From the NCBI GenBank assembly GCA_963674575.2, contig CAXXQT010000008.1, forward strand, positions 310,001 to 374,000: a stretch of DNA of 64,000 nucleotides. Reading direction: 5' to 3'. The notes under the pieces are model-generated. The model was not told the DNA's origin and made no database searches. It saw only the letters and a list, made by a program, of their open reading frames with translations. Below, piece after piece: positions 1-8,249 of this stretch. A program made the position numbers and the translations under genes. Source of the stretch: JAAYAY01 sp963674575 (GTDB taxonomy: Bacteria; Planctomycetota; Planctomycetia; Pirellulales; Thermoguttaceae). Position 1 is the first letter of the stretch; each line of letters starts with the position of its first letter.

Positions 1-939
1 GCCGTAGGGGTTGTGTTGGAAGAAGAGGTGATACTCACCGTCGTAGTAGACCATGCCGTTGGGATCGTTGTTCCAGCCCCGCTGCTGGCTGAAGTGGAAC
101 TGGGGGCGGAGCGGTTCGTCGTAGAGGGATTCGTGACCCTTGATCTGGTCCGTCTGGTCGACCAGGTTCAGTCCGCCCGTTCCCCGCTCCAGAGCGTCAA
201 ACTTGAGGACGGCCTGCTTGTCCCGGAACTGGCTGATTTCGACGGGGGCCCACCAGTCGGGTTCGTCGGGGGCGATCTCGACGTTCGAAATTCGGACGGG
301 TTTGCCGTCGACCACCAGTTCCATGCGCCGCTTGGGGGCCCCGTTCTTGATCGGAAGGTTGAGGTAGTTCTTCTCCAGCAGGATCGTCTTCTGGAGTTCT
401 TCCGGAGAGAGGGCCATCGTGCGATTGCTTTGCACGATGTGGTCCACGTTGATGTGGCCCCAGCCGCCGGTTCTCACGTCGACGATCCGGATCACGGCCG
501 TGGCGCCGGCCAGGTCGGTCACGTCCCAGGTGCGCCAGTTAAGGGCCTCCGAGCCGCCGGGGGCCGTATTGGGGCCGGTGGCTGTTCGGACGGGCTTGCC
601 GTCAACAAGGAGACACAGATACGTCTCGTTCTCGTAGCCGCCACCTCCGACCAGGAAATTGATGAATTTCCGCTCGATCTCGAAACTCGGCGAAGTGAGC
701 GAGCCTGTTGCACGATCACCGCCAAAGAAGCTGTTGACCAGCCCCTTGCCACGGTAACCGCTTACGTTCATCTGGTGGTCGAGGGTTCCCTGGGCCGGCC
801 CGGGGCCAAAGGCCTCGCCCTCGACCGTCCAATCGCCGTAGTCGGTCCCTTCGAAATCAGCCAGAAGAAGGTCGTCCTGGGCCGAAGCCGGCGCGGCGAG
901 GAGGAGGAGAAGGATCGCGGCAAATGAAGAACGAGTCAT
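1..939 (-). CDS. Secreted glycoside hydrolase family 32 (levanase/fructanase), C-terminus cut by window edge
   Basis: The reading frame is open from the ATG at 939 to base 1 (313 codons), so only the N-terminal part is present. A signal peptide (MTRSSFAAILLLLLAAPASA) is followed by a beta-sandwich-like region at about residues 25-270 with repeated 'VDGKPVR' strands. The last residues read WNNDPNGMVYYDGEYHLFFQ, the hallmark start of the GH32 five-bladed propeller; the D of NDPNG is the family's catalytic nucleophile. GH32 enzymes cleave fructans or sucrose, and the export signal suggests an extracytoplasmic exo- or endo-fructanase. The long N-terminal accessory domain resembles that of other planctomycete GH32 proteins. 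The specific substrate cannot be read from this fragment. Confidence 0.9.
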   Translation of the reverse strand, partial: MTRSSFAAILLLLLAAPASAQDDLLLADFEGTDYGDWTVEGEAFGPGPAQGTLDHQMNVSGYRGKGLVNSFFGGDRATGSLTSPSFEIERKFINFLVGGGGYENETYLCLLVDGKPVRTATGPNTAPGGSEALNWRTWDVTDLAGATAVIRIVDVRTGGWGHINVDHIVQSNRTMALSPEELQKTILLEKNYLNLPIKNGAPKRRMELVVDGKPVRISNVEIAPDEPDWWAPVEISQFRDKQAVLKFDALERGTGGLNLVDQTDQIKGHESLYDEPLRPQFHFSQQRGWNNDPNGMVYYDGEYHLFFQHNPYG

Positions 940-1294
940 GGTGTGGTTCCGAAGGTGGGTTATTGGGGGGCGATTGGAGTCGTGCAGGTGTCAGGGGGCG
1001 GCCATTTGTTGGAGTCCAGCCTTTAGGCTGTCTTTCGCACGCTAAAGCGTGGACTCCAACATTCCGGCGCCGAAATCCTAAGCTGTACGGAGCATCGGGA
1101 ATGCTTTTCGATGATAGCCGGACGAGCCCCATGGGAAAAGGCTTGCGTGGGAGGAATGGCGACTCTGGGCTGCCGGTTATCCCGTTGTTCGAAGGTAGCC
1201 CGATTGGGCGGGTTGAGGCTGGGCCGGCAGAAGACGAGAATTGAGACCGCTCGGCGATAACGCACGGTCCGTCTCATGTGGAGGGAGAGTACCC
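940..1294. other. Intergenic stretch with one palindromic element
   Basis: This gap separates the divergent GH32 and ACT-domain genes. No convincing coding frame is seen. It holds the hairpin element at 1008-1060, listed separately. A purine-rich Shine-Dalgarno-like run (GGAGGGAGAG) lies just ahead of the ACT gene. Confidence 0.6.
1008..1060. repeat. Palindromic intergenic element with GTTGGAGTCCA arms
   Basis: The arms GTTGGAGTCCA (1008-1018) and TGGACTCCAAC (1050-1060) are perfect inverted repeats. They enclose two smaller hairpins, AGCC-ttta-GGCT (1018-1029) and CGCT-aa-AGCG (1040-1049), giving a cloverleaf-like fold. A half copy of the same motif is at 4169-4186. It is likely a REP/MITE-like dispersed element. 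Confidence 0.75.
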
Positions 1295-1678
1295 ATGCGA
1301 GATTTTGTGATCACTCTGTCCCATCGGCCGGGCGAACTGGCCGACGTGACGAACGCCCTTTCGCTTCAAGGGGTCAACATCCGGTCTCTGACGGCGATTC
1401 ACGTCGACAATCGGGCCCTGGTTCGGATTATCCCGGACGACATTGACGGGGCCCGAAACGCCTTCAGTTCGGCCAATGTCCGCTTCGAGGAAGAGGAACT
1501 GGCGACCGTGCTGCTTGAGAATCAGGCCGGTGAACTGACCAACGTTCTGGCCAAACTGGCCGATGCCGGGGTCAATCTGGACGCGATCTACGTGATCGGC
1601 TTTGCCGACGATCTGCTGGAACTGGCCTTTGCGACCGACGACGTCAAGAAGGCCAAGAAGGCCCTGGAGGTCGACTGA
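1295..1678 (+). CDS. ACT domain-containing protein (tandem ACT)
   Basis: The protein has 127 residues and consists of two ACT-type units: about 1-65 (RDFVITLSHRPGELADVTNAL) and 66-127 (ATVLLENQAGELTNVLAKLA). Each starts with the beta-strand/RPGELA or QAGEL loop that binds small ligands in ACT domains. Stand-alone tandem ACT proteins of this size usually bind amino acids and act as allosteric or regulatory subunits; the ligand here is unknown. I chose the ATG at 1295 because it is preceded by GGAGGGAGAG and sits directly at the first ACT strand. It is convergent with the DUF1559 gene, 46 bp away. It is presumably cytoplasmic, as no signal or membrane segment is present. Confidence 0.88.
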   Translation: MRDFVITLSHRPGELADVTNALSLQGVNIRSLTAIHVDNRALVRIIPDDIDGARNAFSSANVRFEEEELATVLLENQAGELTNVLAKLADAGVNLDAIYVIGFADDLLELAFATDDVKKAKKALEVD

Positions 1679-1724
1679 GACGCGGCACGCTGGTCGCGTC
1701 CCGCCTCGCTGCCCGACGATCCGC

Positions 1725-2774
1725 TCAAAGGACGTCGCCGGGAACCAACTCGCCGCCCCCCACGGTTCCCAGGGACCGCCAGACGGCGCCGTCGATCGTT
1801 TCCGAGACGAATCGTACGGAGCCGTCGCCCAAGGCGGATTGCACTCCGCCCGGATGGTAGCTCCGCGATGTGATGGCGGCGAAGGAGGGGCCGCCCTTAC
1901 GTTCCCGCATGCTGAGCACGTCCACGTCGGGCTCGCTCAGGTCGGGCCCTCCCGGCGTGACCTTGTTCGGAGGCCAGGCGGTCGTGAACCCGTTGTGATG
2001 GACCGACATCTCGGCCCACTGGGTGTGGGCCTTGGTGAAGACCTTGCAGCCGGTTCCCTCGTATTCCGGACAGACCGTCAGCGGATCGGCCGTCGGCGGG
2101 GGCACATCGTTCGGATCGTTGATGATCGAAAAGGGGCCGCAATCCCGAATCGTCACCTGGTAGTTCTTGACCTCCGACAGGATCAGCGTGTTGCTGAGCC
2201 CATCCGTGAAATCGGCGAAGCGGCGGCTGAAGTTGATTCCGAAAGCCGATCGCGTTCGCGGGCAAGGCGTGCTGAACCCGTTCCATACATACCAGTCGCC
2301 CATGCAGAAGCCGTAACTCACGCCTCCGATCAGGCCGAACTTTGAGTGATTCACCGGATCCCGGTTGATCTCGCTCGGACAAAGGAAACCCTCGATCACG
2401 CGACCTACGGCTTCGGTGTTGGCCAAATCGGCGTAGCCGGCATTGATGTCCATGGCCTCGGTCACGGTGTTCATTTCGATGAACGACAGGATTCGGGCGT
2501 GGGGGCCCAGGTAGCCCGTCCAGTAGGAGCCATCGGTCTGCTGCCGCACGAGGGCCCCGGGGGGGAGCCTCTTGTAGGTGCTTTCATAATTGTGAATGGC
2601 CAAAGCCAATTGCTTGAGATTGTTCGAACACTTGATCCGCCGCGCCGCCTCTCTCGCGGCCTGAACGGCCGGCAACAACAGCGCGATGAGGATGCCGATA
2701 ATGGCGATGACCACCAGCAACTCGACCAACGTGAAAGCGCAAGGACGTCGTCTCTTCTGAAGCTTGTCAACCAT
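1725..2774 (-). CDS. DUF1559 protein with prepilin-type N-terminus
   Basis: The product is 349 aa. Residues 13-47 hold a type IV prepilin-like cleavage/methylation motif and hydrophobic helix (FTLVELLVVIAIIGILIALL), followed by the planctomycete signature AVQAAREAARR and NNLKQLALAIHNYE. The C-terminus has the DUF1559 'HPGG..SALGDGSVRF' motif. Such proteins occur in tens of paralogues in planctomycetes and are thought to be pseudopilin-like surface or secretion proteins; the exact role is unknown. The ATG at 2774 is preceded by AGAGGGG. A second paralogue lies at 8246-9370. It sits downstream of the putative glycosidase gene on the same strand, 77 bp away. Confidence 0.93.
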   Translation of the reverse strand: MVDKLQKRRRPCAFTLVELLVVIAIIGILIALLLPAVQAAREAARRIKCSNNLKQLALAIHNYESTYKRLPPGALVRQQTDGSYWTGYLGPHARILSFIEMNTVTEAMDINAGYADLANTEAVGRVIEGFLCPSEINRDPVNHSKFGLIGGVSYGFCMGDWYVWNGFSTPCPRTRSAFGINFSRRFADFTDGLSNTLILSEVKNYQVTIRDCGPFSIINDPNDVPPPTADPLTVCPEYEGTGCKVFTKAHTQWAEMSVHHNGFTTAWPPNKVTPGGPDLSEPDVDVLSMRERKGGPSFAAITSRSYHPGGVQSALGDGSVRFVSETIDGAVWRSLGTVGGGELVPGDVL

Positions 2775-2851
2775 CGTTCCCCTCTGAAGATTCAAGATCC
2801 ACCTGATCCGCATCGCCAACGAGCACGAAGCCCCTGGGCTTGGCCGCGATG

Positions 2852-3898
2852 CTACTTGCCGGCCTCCACCGGCACATGATTCGGATACTCCCACCGGCCC
2901 ACGTTGTCGCGAACCCATTCATAATAGAACCGTACGCCCCGATCGCGCGAGCCCGTGCCGTAGCCGCCCATCTCGGCGTGGGGCGCGGTGCCGCTGTAGT
3001 TCGTGATTCCCTGGATAAATCCGGCGTGAAACAGCATCGCCGCATTCGGCGCTTCCTTGAATCGTCGGCAATCGGCGAAGATGTAGTCGAGGTTCGTCTG
3101 ATTGAAGATGCCGTCGTTCTGGTAGGCATCCTGACGCTTCGTCTCCACATTGACGACGAAACCATCGGTCGGGATCGGCATCTGTTTCTGAATGATGCGC
3201 ACTTCCATGCCGGGATAGGAATCGGCCGTGCCCGACTTGATGTCGGGGCAGATTCCCACCTCGATGTGCGGCGCCACGGCTTTGAACCAGGCGGTCAATT
3301 TCGCCTTTTTCGCAGCCCCGTCCGGCTCCCGAAAGATCGGGTGGTCGATCCGCTCCGGATGGCTGTACTCGTGCATGATGTCCACAAAGACGTTCCGCAG
3401 CTTGCGCTCGCGCAGAAATGCGGCGGTCTGCTCGACGGCCTGGCGAATCGCGGCTTCGTCGTAGAATTCCTGGTCCTTGCGGGGTGTAAACAGGCCCACC
3501 ATGACCACCATGCCCCGACGATCTGCCTCGCGAATCAGTTCTTCCAATTGCGATGCAACCTCCGGACGGAGCCTGCCGTCGCGCGTGAACCCGTTTCGCC
3601 CCCGCTGGGGATCGGGCCAGCCCGTATTGCTGCCTTGAATGTATACGCCGATCGTGTTGATCCCGTGGGCCGCCATGTTGTCGAGATTGCGGATGTGACG
3701 TTCGGTCACGACCGTGCTGTACAGCGCGTTTCCACAGCGCAGGCCCCAGAGATTCACGGGCTGTCCGTCCAGGTAGGCTCGGTTGTTTCTAATTTCGAAC
3801 TCGCGTGTGGCCGGCAGCCCGTCGGCTGCGCTTGCCGAGGTGATGGAAGTGACGGCGAGGGTCAAGGCTGTGAGGAGCAGATTTCGTGATGCGGTCAT
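2852..3898 (-). CDS. Putative secreted glycoside hydrolase-like TIM-barrel protein
   Basis: The protein has 348 aa with a signal peptide (MTASRNLLLTALTLAVTSITSASA). The body looks like a glycosidase-type barrel. It begins with FEIRNNRAYLDGQPVNLWGLRCGN, which resembles the opening of GH5-like enzymes ('G-P-F-x-DG-K-x-L-x-GxN'). Next comes an alternating pattern of predicted strands (GINTIGVYIQG, GMVVMVGLF, VFVDIMHEYSH) that matches barrel strands. The Glu in IMHEYSH is a candidate acid/base but I cannot assign it firmly. I do not recognise a numbered family with confidence. The start at 3898 was chosen for the signal peptide; an upstream extension would add 68 residues with no visible domain. 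Confidence 0.7.
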   Translation of the reverse strand: MTASRNLLLTALTLAVTSITSASAADGLPATREFEIRNNRAYLDGQPVNLWGLRCGNALYSTVVTERHIRNLDNMAAHGINTIGVYIQGSNTGWPDPQRGRNGFTRDGRLRPEVASQLEELIREADRRGMVVMVGLFTPRKDQEFYDEAAIRQAVEQTAAFLRERKLRNVFVDIMHEYSHPERIDHPIFREPDGAAKKAKLTAWFKAVAPHIEVGICPDIKSGTADSYPGMEVRIIQKQMPIPTDGFVVNVETKRQDAYQNDGIFNQTNLDYIFADCRRFKEAPNAAMLFHAGFIQGITNYSGTAPHAEMGGYGTGSRDRGVRFYYEWVRDNVGRWEYPNHVPVEAGK

Positions 3899-4295
3899 GG
3901 TGAGAATGGTTGATGGTGCGTATTGGCCGGGAAAATCGAGCATTCGCCGCCAGTGTCTCGTATCCCAACAAACAGGTCTATCCCGCTGCAAAGGGGTCTG
4001 GCCGGTCTTCCGGGACGTGCCGCGTAGAAGCGGCAAGGTATGGGGATTTCGCCTGGTGAGTCGGGATCTTGTGCAAACGAGACAGGGCAGGTGCAGTCGC
4101 AAGTAGAAGCCTAAAGGGTGGCCGTAGTGACCACGTGTCGCTGTCGTCAGGGTTCAGGAAGCAGGATTGTTGGAGTCCAGGCTTCAGCGTGTAACAACTC
4201 CCTCCGCAGCGAGTGTAGCGAGCGAGGGGGAGGGGGCTATTGAAAACTCCGAAAGACAGGCTGGCACGAGTGGGGGACGCAACACCGTTGTGTCG

Positions 4296-4492
4296 CCGCG
4301 CTGCGCGGGCTTTTCGCTTGCTTCGCTACCACTTCTCCCCAGGCTCACGCCTGGGGCTACAATCGTATCGCACCGCTGCGCGGGCTTTTTTCGCTGGCAA
4401 GCCCGCGCAGCGCGGCGAAACGTTGGTAGCCACGCGGCGCAAGCCCGTGAACTCTGAGGCAGAACGCCGCTGCTGAAGCCCGCGCAGCGCGG
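4296..4492. repeat. Cluster of CCGCGCTGCGCGG palindromic repeats
   Basis: Perfect palindromes with a one-base centre occur at 4296-4308 (+ orientation), 4403-4415 and 4480-4492 (opposite orientation). A diverged copy (ACCGCTGCGCGGGCTTTT) lies at about 4372-4389. Each is followed, in its own orientation, by GGGCTT or GGGCTTTT. A further copy is at 58349-58361. The CCCCAGGC-tcac-GCCTGGGG hairpin at 4337-4356 is nested within the cluster. This is REP-like. Confidence 0.75.
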
Positions 4493-4620
4493 CGACACGA
4501 AATGGCGCAATAGAGATGGTTGCCCCGTATCAAACGTTTTCAAGAGGCCAGGGATCAGGGGTCGCTCCCAGCCAGGTTGTCTGCTGAACCCTGAACCCTT
4601 AACCCTGCGACAGAAAACGC

Positions 4621-4675
4621 TTGACTCTCGTTGACTACTTCGGTAGTATTACCGCGGTAGTTGTCCCGAAGGAGG
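4621..4675 (+). promoter_or_regulatory. Sigma70-type promoter overlapped by BlaI-like operator and strong RBS
   Basis: TTGACT at 4621-4626 and TAGTAT at 4644-4649 are separated by 17 bp. The -10 and start region are covered by two palindromes, CTAC-ttcg-GTAG (4635-4646) and TACCGCGGTA (4650-4659). That is the placement expected of an autorepressor operator. AAGGAGG at 4669-4675 is 9 bp before the ATG at 4685. The operator assignment is an inference from position and symmetry. Confidence 0.7.
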
Positions 4676-4684
4676 TTTGGGGTT

Positions 4685-5077
4685 ATGAGTGAAGGAAGCA
4701 GTTTTCGCCTGGGGGATCTGCAATTACGGATCCTGCGCGTCCTCTGGCGTTGGGGGCCTTTGGGCGTGGGCGAGGTTCGAGACAGGCTGGACGGCAGCGA
4801 CTTGGCCTATACGACTGTGGCGACCATGTTGCGAAAAATGGAGGACCGGGGCCTCGTCGACCACGAGACCGAGGAGCGACGCTTCATTTATCGCCCTGCC
4901 GTCGACCAGGACGACGTGACGCGGAGCATGGCTGACGATCTCGTGGACCGTGTTTTTGAAGGCAGCCTGGCCCGGACGGTTAGCCATCTGCTTCAAACAC
5001 GCGAGGTCGACGAGAGCGAGTTGGCCCAGTTGGAAAGGATGATTCGCGAGCGGAAATCCAAGAAAAGAAAGCGTTAG
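4685..5077 (+). CDS. BlaI/MecI/CopY-family transcriptional repressor
   Basis: The protein has 130 aa and is a winged-helix repressor. Residues 5-75 contain LGDLQLRILRVLWRWGPLGVGEVRD, then the recognition helix region LAYTTVATMLRKMEDRGLVDHETEERRFIYRP, which is diagnostic of the BlaI family. The C-terminal part (80-130) is the dimerisation helix region and ends in a basic KSKKRKR tail. BlaI proteins repress their own operon and are cleaved when a membrane M56 peptidase is activated; such a peptidase is encoded immediately downstream. The AAGGAGG at 4669 decides the ATG at 4685. A second BlaI paralogue is at 51179, also next to an M56 gene. Confidence 0.95.
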   Translation: MSEGSSFRLGDLQLRILRVLWRWGPLGVGEVRDRLDGSDLAYTTVATMLRKMEDRGLVDHETEERRFIYRPAVDQDDVTRSMADDLVDRVFEGSLARTVSHLLQTREVDESELAQLERMIRERKSKKRKR

Positions 5078-5096
5078 GCAGGTGGAGGCCATGAAC

Positions 5097-7691
5097 ATGC
5101 TTCCCGATCACGCCATTCTGTCGGTCGTGCGTCTGCTGTCCGTCTTGACGCTCGGGGTGTCGGTGGCGGTGCTTCTGGCGTACGTCGGCGAAAGGTATCT
5201 CCACCGGGTTGCCATGCGGCGGGTGCTCTGGCAGTCAGTCCTGCTGGCCATAGCTGGGTTGGTTGCCCTGGAAGTGAGCGGGGCAGGGCAGGCCGCGTCG
5301 ACCTTGCTGGCCCGGTCCGGCGTCGAGGAGACGGGAACTCCAACGGCAGGGGAGTCGAGCTACGTGGCTTTGGATCTGTCGCGGACCTTCCCTTTGCCGG
5401 AAGAGCCGTTGCCCGTGGAGACGCTTCCTGCGCCCGCTCACGAGCACGCGTCGATTTTGCTCGCGGACGGTGCATCCCGTATTTGGCCGGAAGACGCTGA
5501 TATTGCGACACAAGGCGAGTATTTGTCGGCTTCGTTCCCGGAAATCTCAATTTTCGCGATGGAGGCTGGAGTCGAGTCGGCGCCGCCGGTTCTTCCCCCG
5601 ATGAAGGCTGGGCCGTCGATTCAGGGGCTCGCAACCGGTGCCATTCTTACGTTATGGGTTGGCGGAATCGTCTTCTTCACCGCTCGCATGTTGCTTGCTC
5701 GGTGGCGGCTCTTCGGCTTGCGTCGCCGTTGGCGCCCGACTGACTCGGCGGAGCTGAATCGCCTGGTGGAGGAGTTGCGGACGCAACTTGGTATGAAACG
5801 CTCGGTTCGGATCTGCACGGCCGCGGATCTTGCCGCGCCGGTGGCTTTCGGAACGTTTCGTCCTACCGTCCTTTTGCCCTCCGATTTTCCGGATCGATTT
5901 TCTCCGATCCAACAACAGGCGATCTTGGCCCACGAAGTGGCGCACCTGGCAGGGGGAGATCCGGCTTGGCTGTTTCTGGGCGACCTCGTTGGGACGCTGC
6001 TCTGGTGGCACCCGCTTGTTCACGTGGCACGCTGGCGATTGGCGACCGCTTCGGAGCAGGCGGCGGACGAGGCGAGCGTGCTCGTTCCCGACGGCCCCGA
6101 GGCGCTTGCCGACTGCCTCGTCCAGTTGGGACGCCGCTTGGTCAAGAGGCCGCGACTCGGTTGGGTGGCGGCGCAGGGGCCGGGCTTGCGTTCAGGCTTG
6201 GCGCAACGCGTGCAACAACTCATGAACCTTGAGGACCGGCCAGTCCGCTTGCCCGCGAGATCCGCGTCGAGGATGGCCCGGCCGGTTGCCGTCTTATTGC
6301 TGATGGTTGTGACCATTTCATGCACCCTTTGGGCTCGCCCGAAGGCGTCTTTTGCGAAGGGAGATGAAACGATGAACGTGCTGAGACTATCTTGGCGGCA
6401 GTCCCTTGCAGCCGCTGCACTCACCGCCTTCCTCGGTCCTTTGGGCGGGGAAGCTCCGGCCGACGACGGGGCTGCGTCTCCGCCCAAGCCGCCGCAACTG
6501 GCCGAAGGCTCGCCCGCCGATCCGATTCTGCTCGCCGATCGCGGGGAGCGGGAGAGAGAAGAGCGTGAGATGCGCGGCGATCGCCGGGAGCGTCCGCCAC
6601 GCGACCCGGACGCTCGTCCACGCCCCGAACGGGAGCGGGATGAGCGAGCGGAACGGGCTCGCGAAGGTCTTCGTCGCGAAGCGGAAGAAGTCGCACGCGA
6701 AAAGGCCAAGGTGGCGAGGGAATCCCAGCGAGTCGAACGTGAACTGACCGAGGCCGTCGAGAAGACGAAAAGGGAGCACGACGACGTCATCAAGCATCTT
6801 GAAGAGCTCGAACGCAAGCTCGTCGCAATCAAGAAAGAGCATCCAGATAACGAGGGCGGCGAAAGGGCGGAGCAACTCGCCCGGGAGATGGAAGAGGCCA
6901 GGCATGCCCGAGCCGAACAGGTAGAGCGATTGGAGAACCTCGACCGCGAATTGGCCGAACATCGTGAAAACGCCGGGCGCCGCAACGCCGAATTGGAGCG
7001 GGCCATGGATGAGTTGCGCGAGCAACGCAATCGAATGCGAGCCGAACCGGATCGCGACAATCCGGAGCGCAGAGAAATTCTCGGACGGATCTCACAGATC
7101 GGCCGGGAGGTCGCCGAACTTGCTCGTGCCGGCAAGCATGAAGAGGTTGAACGTCTGGAGCGGGAAATGCGCGAGCTTCGCGTACGGCTGGCGGAGGTGA
7201 GCGGTCGCGAGCATCCCGGGCGGCCCGAGGCCGTCGAGCGGATCGAAGCCCTTGAGAGAGAGCTCGTCGAGTTGCGCGAGGCGGGACGTCACGACGCGGC
7301 CGAACGGGTTGAACGCGAATTGCAGCAGTTGCACCGGCGTCTCGACGCGGGGCGTGAAGAAGGACGCCCCGAAGTTCCGGCCGAGTTACAGGTCCAGCTC
7401 GACCATCTTCACGCGGCCATGGAGAATCTCCACGCCGCCGGATTCCATGAGCCGGCAGAAGATCTCGCCCGCCAGATCGAGCAGATCCGACGGGAGCACG
7501 GAATCGGCGAACCACGACCGGAGGGCGAGGTGGTCGATCAGCTTCGCGGGGAAATTGCGGACCTGCGACGGGAGAATGAAGAACTGAGGCAAGGTCTGCA
7601 GGAGCTTCGTGCGGCGCATGAGGCGATCATGAGAGAATTGCGCGGGCGCCGTCCGGCTCCGGAAAGAGACAAACCCAGGCCGGAGAGGTAG
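5097..7691 (+). CDS. M56 (BlaR1-like) membrane metallopeptidase fused to long coiled-coil domain
   Basis: The protein has 864 aa. N-terminal transmembrane segments (about 7-60 and 180-205) precede the M56 catalytic domain with HEVAH at residues 279-283 and a third zinc ligand candidate, E320 in SEQAADEA. After a further helix at about 395-415 the chain continues into a 380-residue Arg/Glu-rich, almost uninterrupted coiled coil (about 482-864). The known BlaR1 partner role is to cleave the BlaI repressor on sensing an extracytoplasmic signal. Here the usual penicillin-binding sensor is replaced by the coiled coil. I chose the ATG at 5097 because GTGGAGG (5082-5088) lies 8 bp before it, against only 2 bp for the ATG at 5091. 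Residue 426 is an internal Met with its own signal-peptide-like segment. The gene is 19 bp downstream of the repressor, in the same operon. Confidence 0.88.
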   Translation: MLPDHAILSVVRLLSVLTLGVSVAVLLAYVGERYLHRVAMRRVLWQSVLLAIAGLVALEVSGAGQAASTLLARSGVEETGTPTAGESSYVALDLSRTFPLPEEPLPVETLPAPAHEHASILLADGASRIWPEDADIATQGEYLSASFPEISIFAMEAGVESAPPVLPPMKAGPSIQGLATGAILTLWVGGIVFFTARMLLARWRLFGLRRRWRPTDSAELNRLVEELRTQLGMKRSVRICTAADLAAPVAFGTFRPTVLLPSDFPDRFSPIQQQAILAHEVAHLAGGDPAWLFLGDLVGTLLWWHPLVHVARWRLATASEQAADEASVLVPDGPEALADCLVQLGRRLVKRPRLGWVAAQGPGLRSGLAQRVQQLMNLEDRPVRLPARSASRMARPVAVLLLMVVTISCTLWARPKASFAKGDETMNVLRLSWRQSLAAAALTAFLGPLGGEAPADDGAASPPKPPQLAEGSPADPILLADRGEREREEREMRGDRRERPPRDPDARPRPERERDERAERAREGLRREAEEVAREKAKVARESQRVERELTEAVEKTKREHDDVIKHLEELERKLVAIKKEHPDNEGGERAEQLAREMEEARHARAEQVERLENLDRELAEHRENAGRRNAELERAMDELREQRNRMRAEPDRDNPERREILGRISQIGREVAELARAGKHEEVERLEREMRELRVRLAEVSGREHPGRPEAVERIEALERELVELREAGRHDAAERVERELQQLHRRLDAGREEGRPEVPAELQVQLDHLHAAMENLHAAGFHEPAEDLARQIEQIRREHGIGEPRPEGEVVDQLRGEIADLRRENEELRQGLQELRAAHEAIMRELRGRRPAPERDKPRPER

Positions 7692-7714
7692 CGGGCTCTT
7701 CCCGAGATGAAGAT

Positions 7715-7753
7715 GCGAGCCGTTCGCGGGTCTTCCAACCGTGAACGGCTCGC
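7715..7753. terminator. Hairpin between convergent genes, probable bidirectional terminator
   Basis: GCGAGCCGTTC (7715-7725) pairs perfectly with GAACGGCTCGC (7743-7753) across a 17-base loop. It lies between the stop of the M56 gene and the stop of the convergent lipoprotein gene. No strong U-run follows on either strand, so efficiency is uncertain. Confidence 0.6.
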
Positions 7754-7781
7754 ACTTCCGGGGCGATCTTCGGCAGGGGGC

Positions 7782-8249
7782 CTATTTCACCTCTAGCTCG
7801 ATGGTCTGATGCCCCGGTGCGATTTCAACGCGCAGCGGCGTGCTCTCGATCGAAAGATAGCGTTTCGAGACCCGGCTGCGGCGAACCGGAGGCGGGGGCT
7901 GGTCGTCTTCTTCCATGTCGATTGTGCCGTGGTCGCGGCGGCGGACGCCGGTCGAGACCGACATGTCCTGCACGGTCACCCGATGCTTACCCGGCGAGGC
8001 CCCCTCGCGCTGATCGGCGCTGTGCAGGACGAAGGTTCCCATCTCGTCTGTAAGAGCCGTGCAGTGCGGACTGCCTCCTTCGTCTGCCGGCGACTCCGGA
8101 AAGAAGGTGACCAGGCAGTTGTCCAGCGGTTTGCCCTTCATCTGCAGCGTTCCTTCCACGGTGGCCGGCAGCGGCTTGTCGCCACAACCAGCCACAAATA
8201 CTGCGAGCAGCAGGAGGCAGACGGGGGCTCGACGACGCGGTGTTTTCAT
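7782..8249 (-). CDS. Lipoprotein with carboxypeptidase-regulatory/transthyretin-like fold
   Basis: The protein has 155 aa. A lipoprotein signal peptide ends in the lipobox VAGC at about residues 19-22. The body reads ATVEGTLQMKGKPLDNCLVTFFPE, then GTFVLHS and GKHRVTVQD, a typical single beta-sandwich of the planctomycete 'carboxypeptidase regulatory-like' lipoprotein family. The ATG at 8247-8249 overlaps the TGA of the upstream DUF1559 gene (ATGA), so the two are translationally coupled. This pairing of a DUF1559 prepilin-like protein with a small lipoprotein is common in planctomycetes. Its biochemical role is unknown; it presumably stays anchored in a cell membrane. Confidence 0.88.
   Translation of the reverse strand: MKTPRRRAPVCLLLLAVFVAGCGDKPLPATVEGTLQMKGKPLDNCLVTFFPESPADEGGSPHCTALTDEMGTFVLHSADQREGASPGKHRVTVQDMSVSTGVRRRDHGTIDMEEDDQPPPPVRRSRVSKRYLSIESTPLRVEIAPGHQTIELEVK

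Larger units (their letters stand above)
3899..4684. other. Repeat-rich intergenic region
   Basis: This is almost 790 bp without a plausible gene. It contains a half GTTGGAGTCCA element (4169-4186), several CCGCGCTGCGCGG palindromes in both orientations, and a CCCCAGGC/GCCTGGGG hairpin (4337-4356). A phrase-like 'ctgaaccctgaacccttaac' stretch at about 4583-4602 recurs in similar form near 23050. The BlaI promoter/operator closes the region. Frames open across this region are simply repeat sequence. Confidence 0.7.

Noticed and set aside
4167..4543. Short open frames on both strands in the repeat-rich gap
   Set aside because: They are made of the palindromic repeats themselves and have no start signals or protein similarity.
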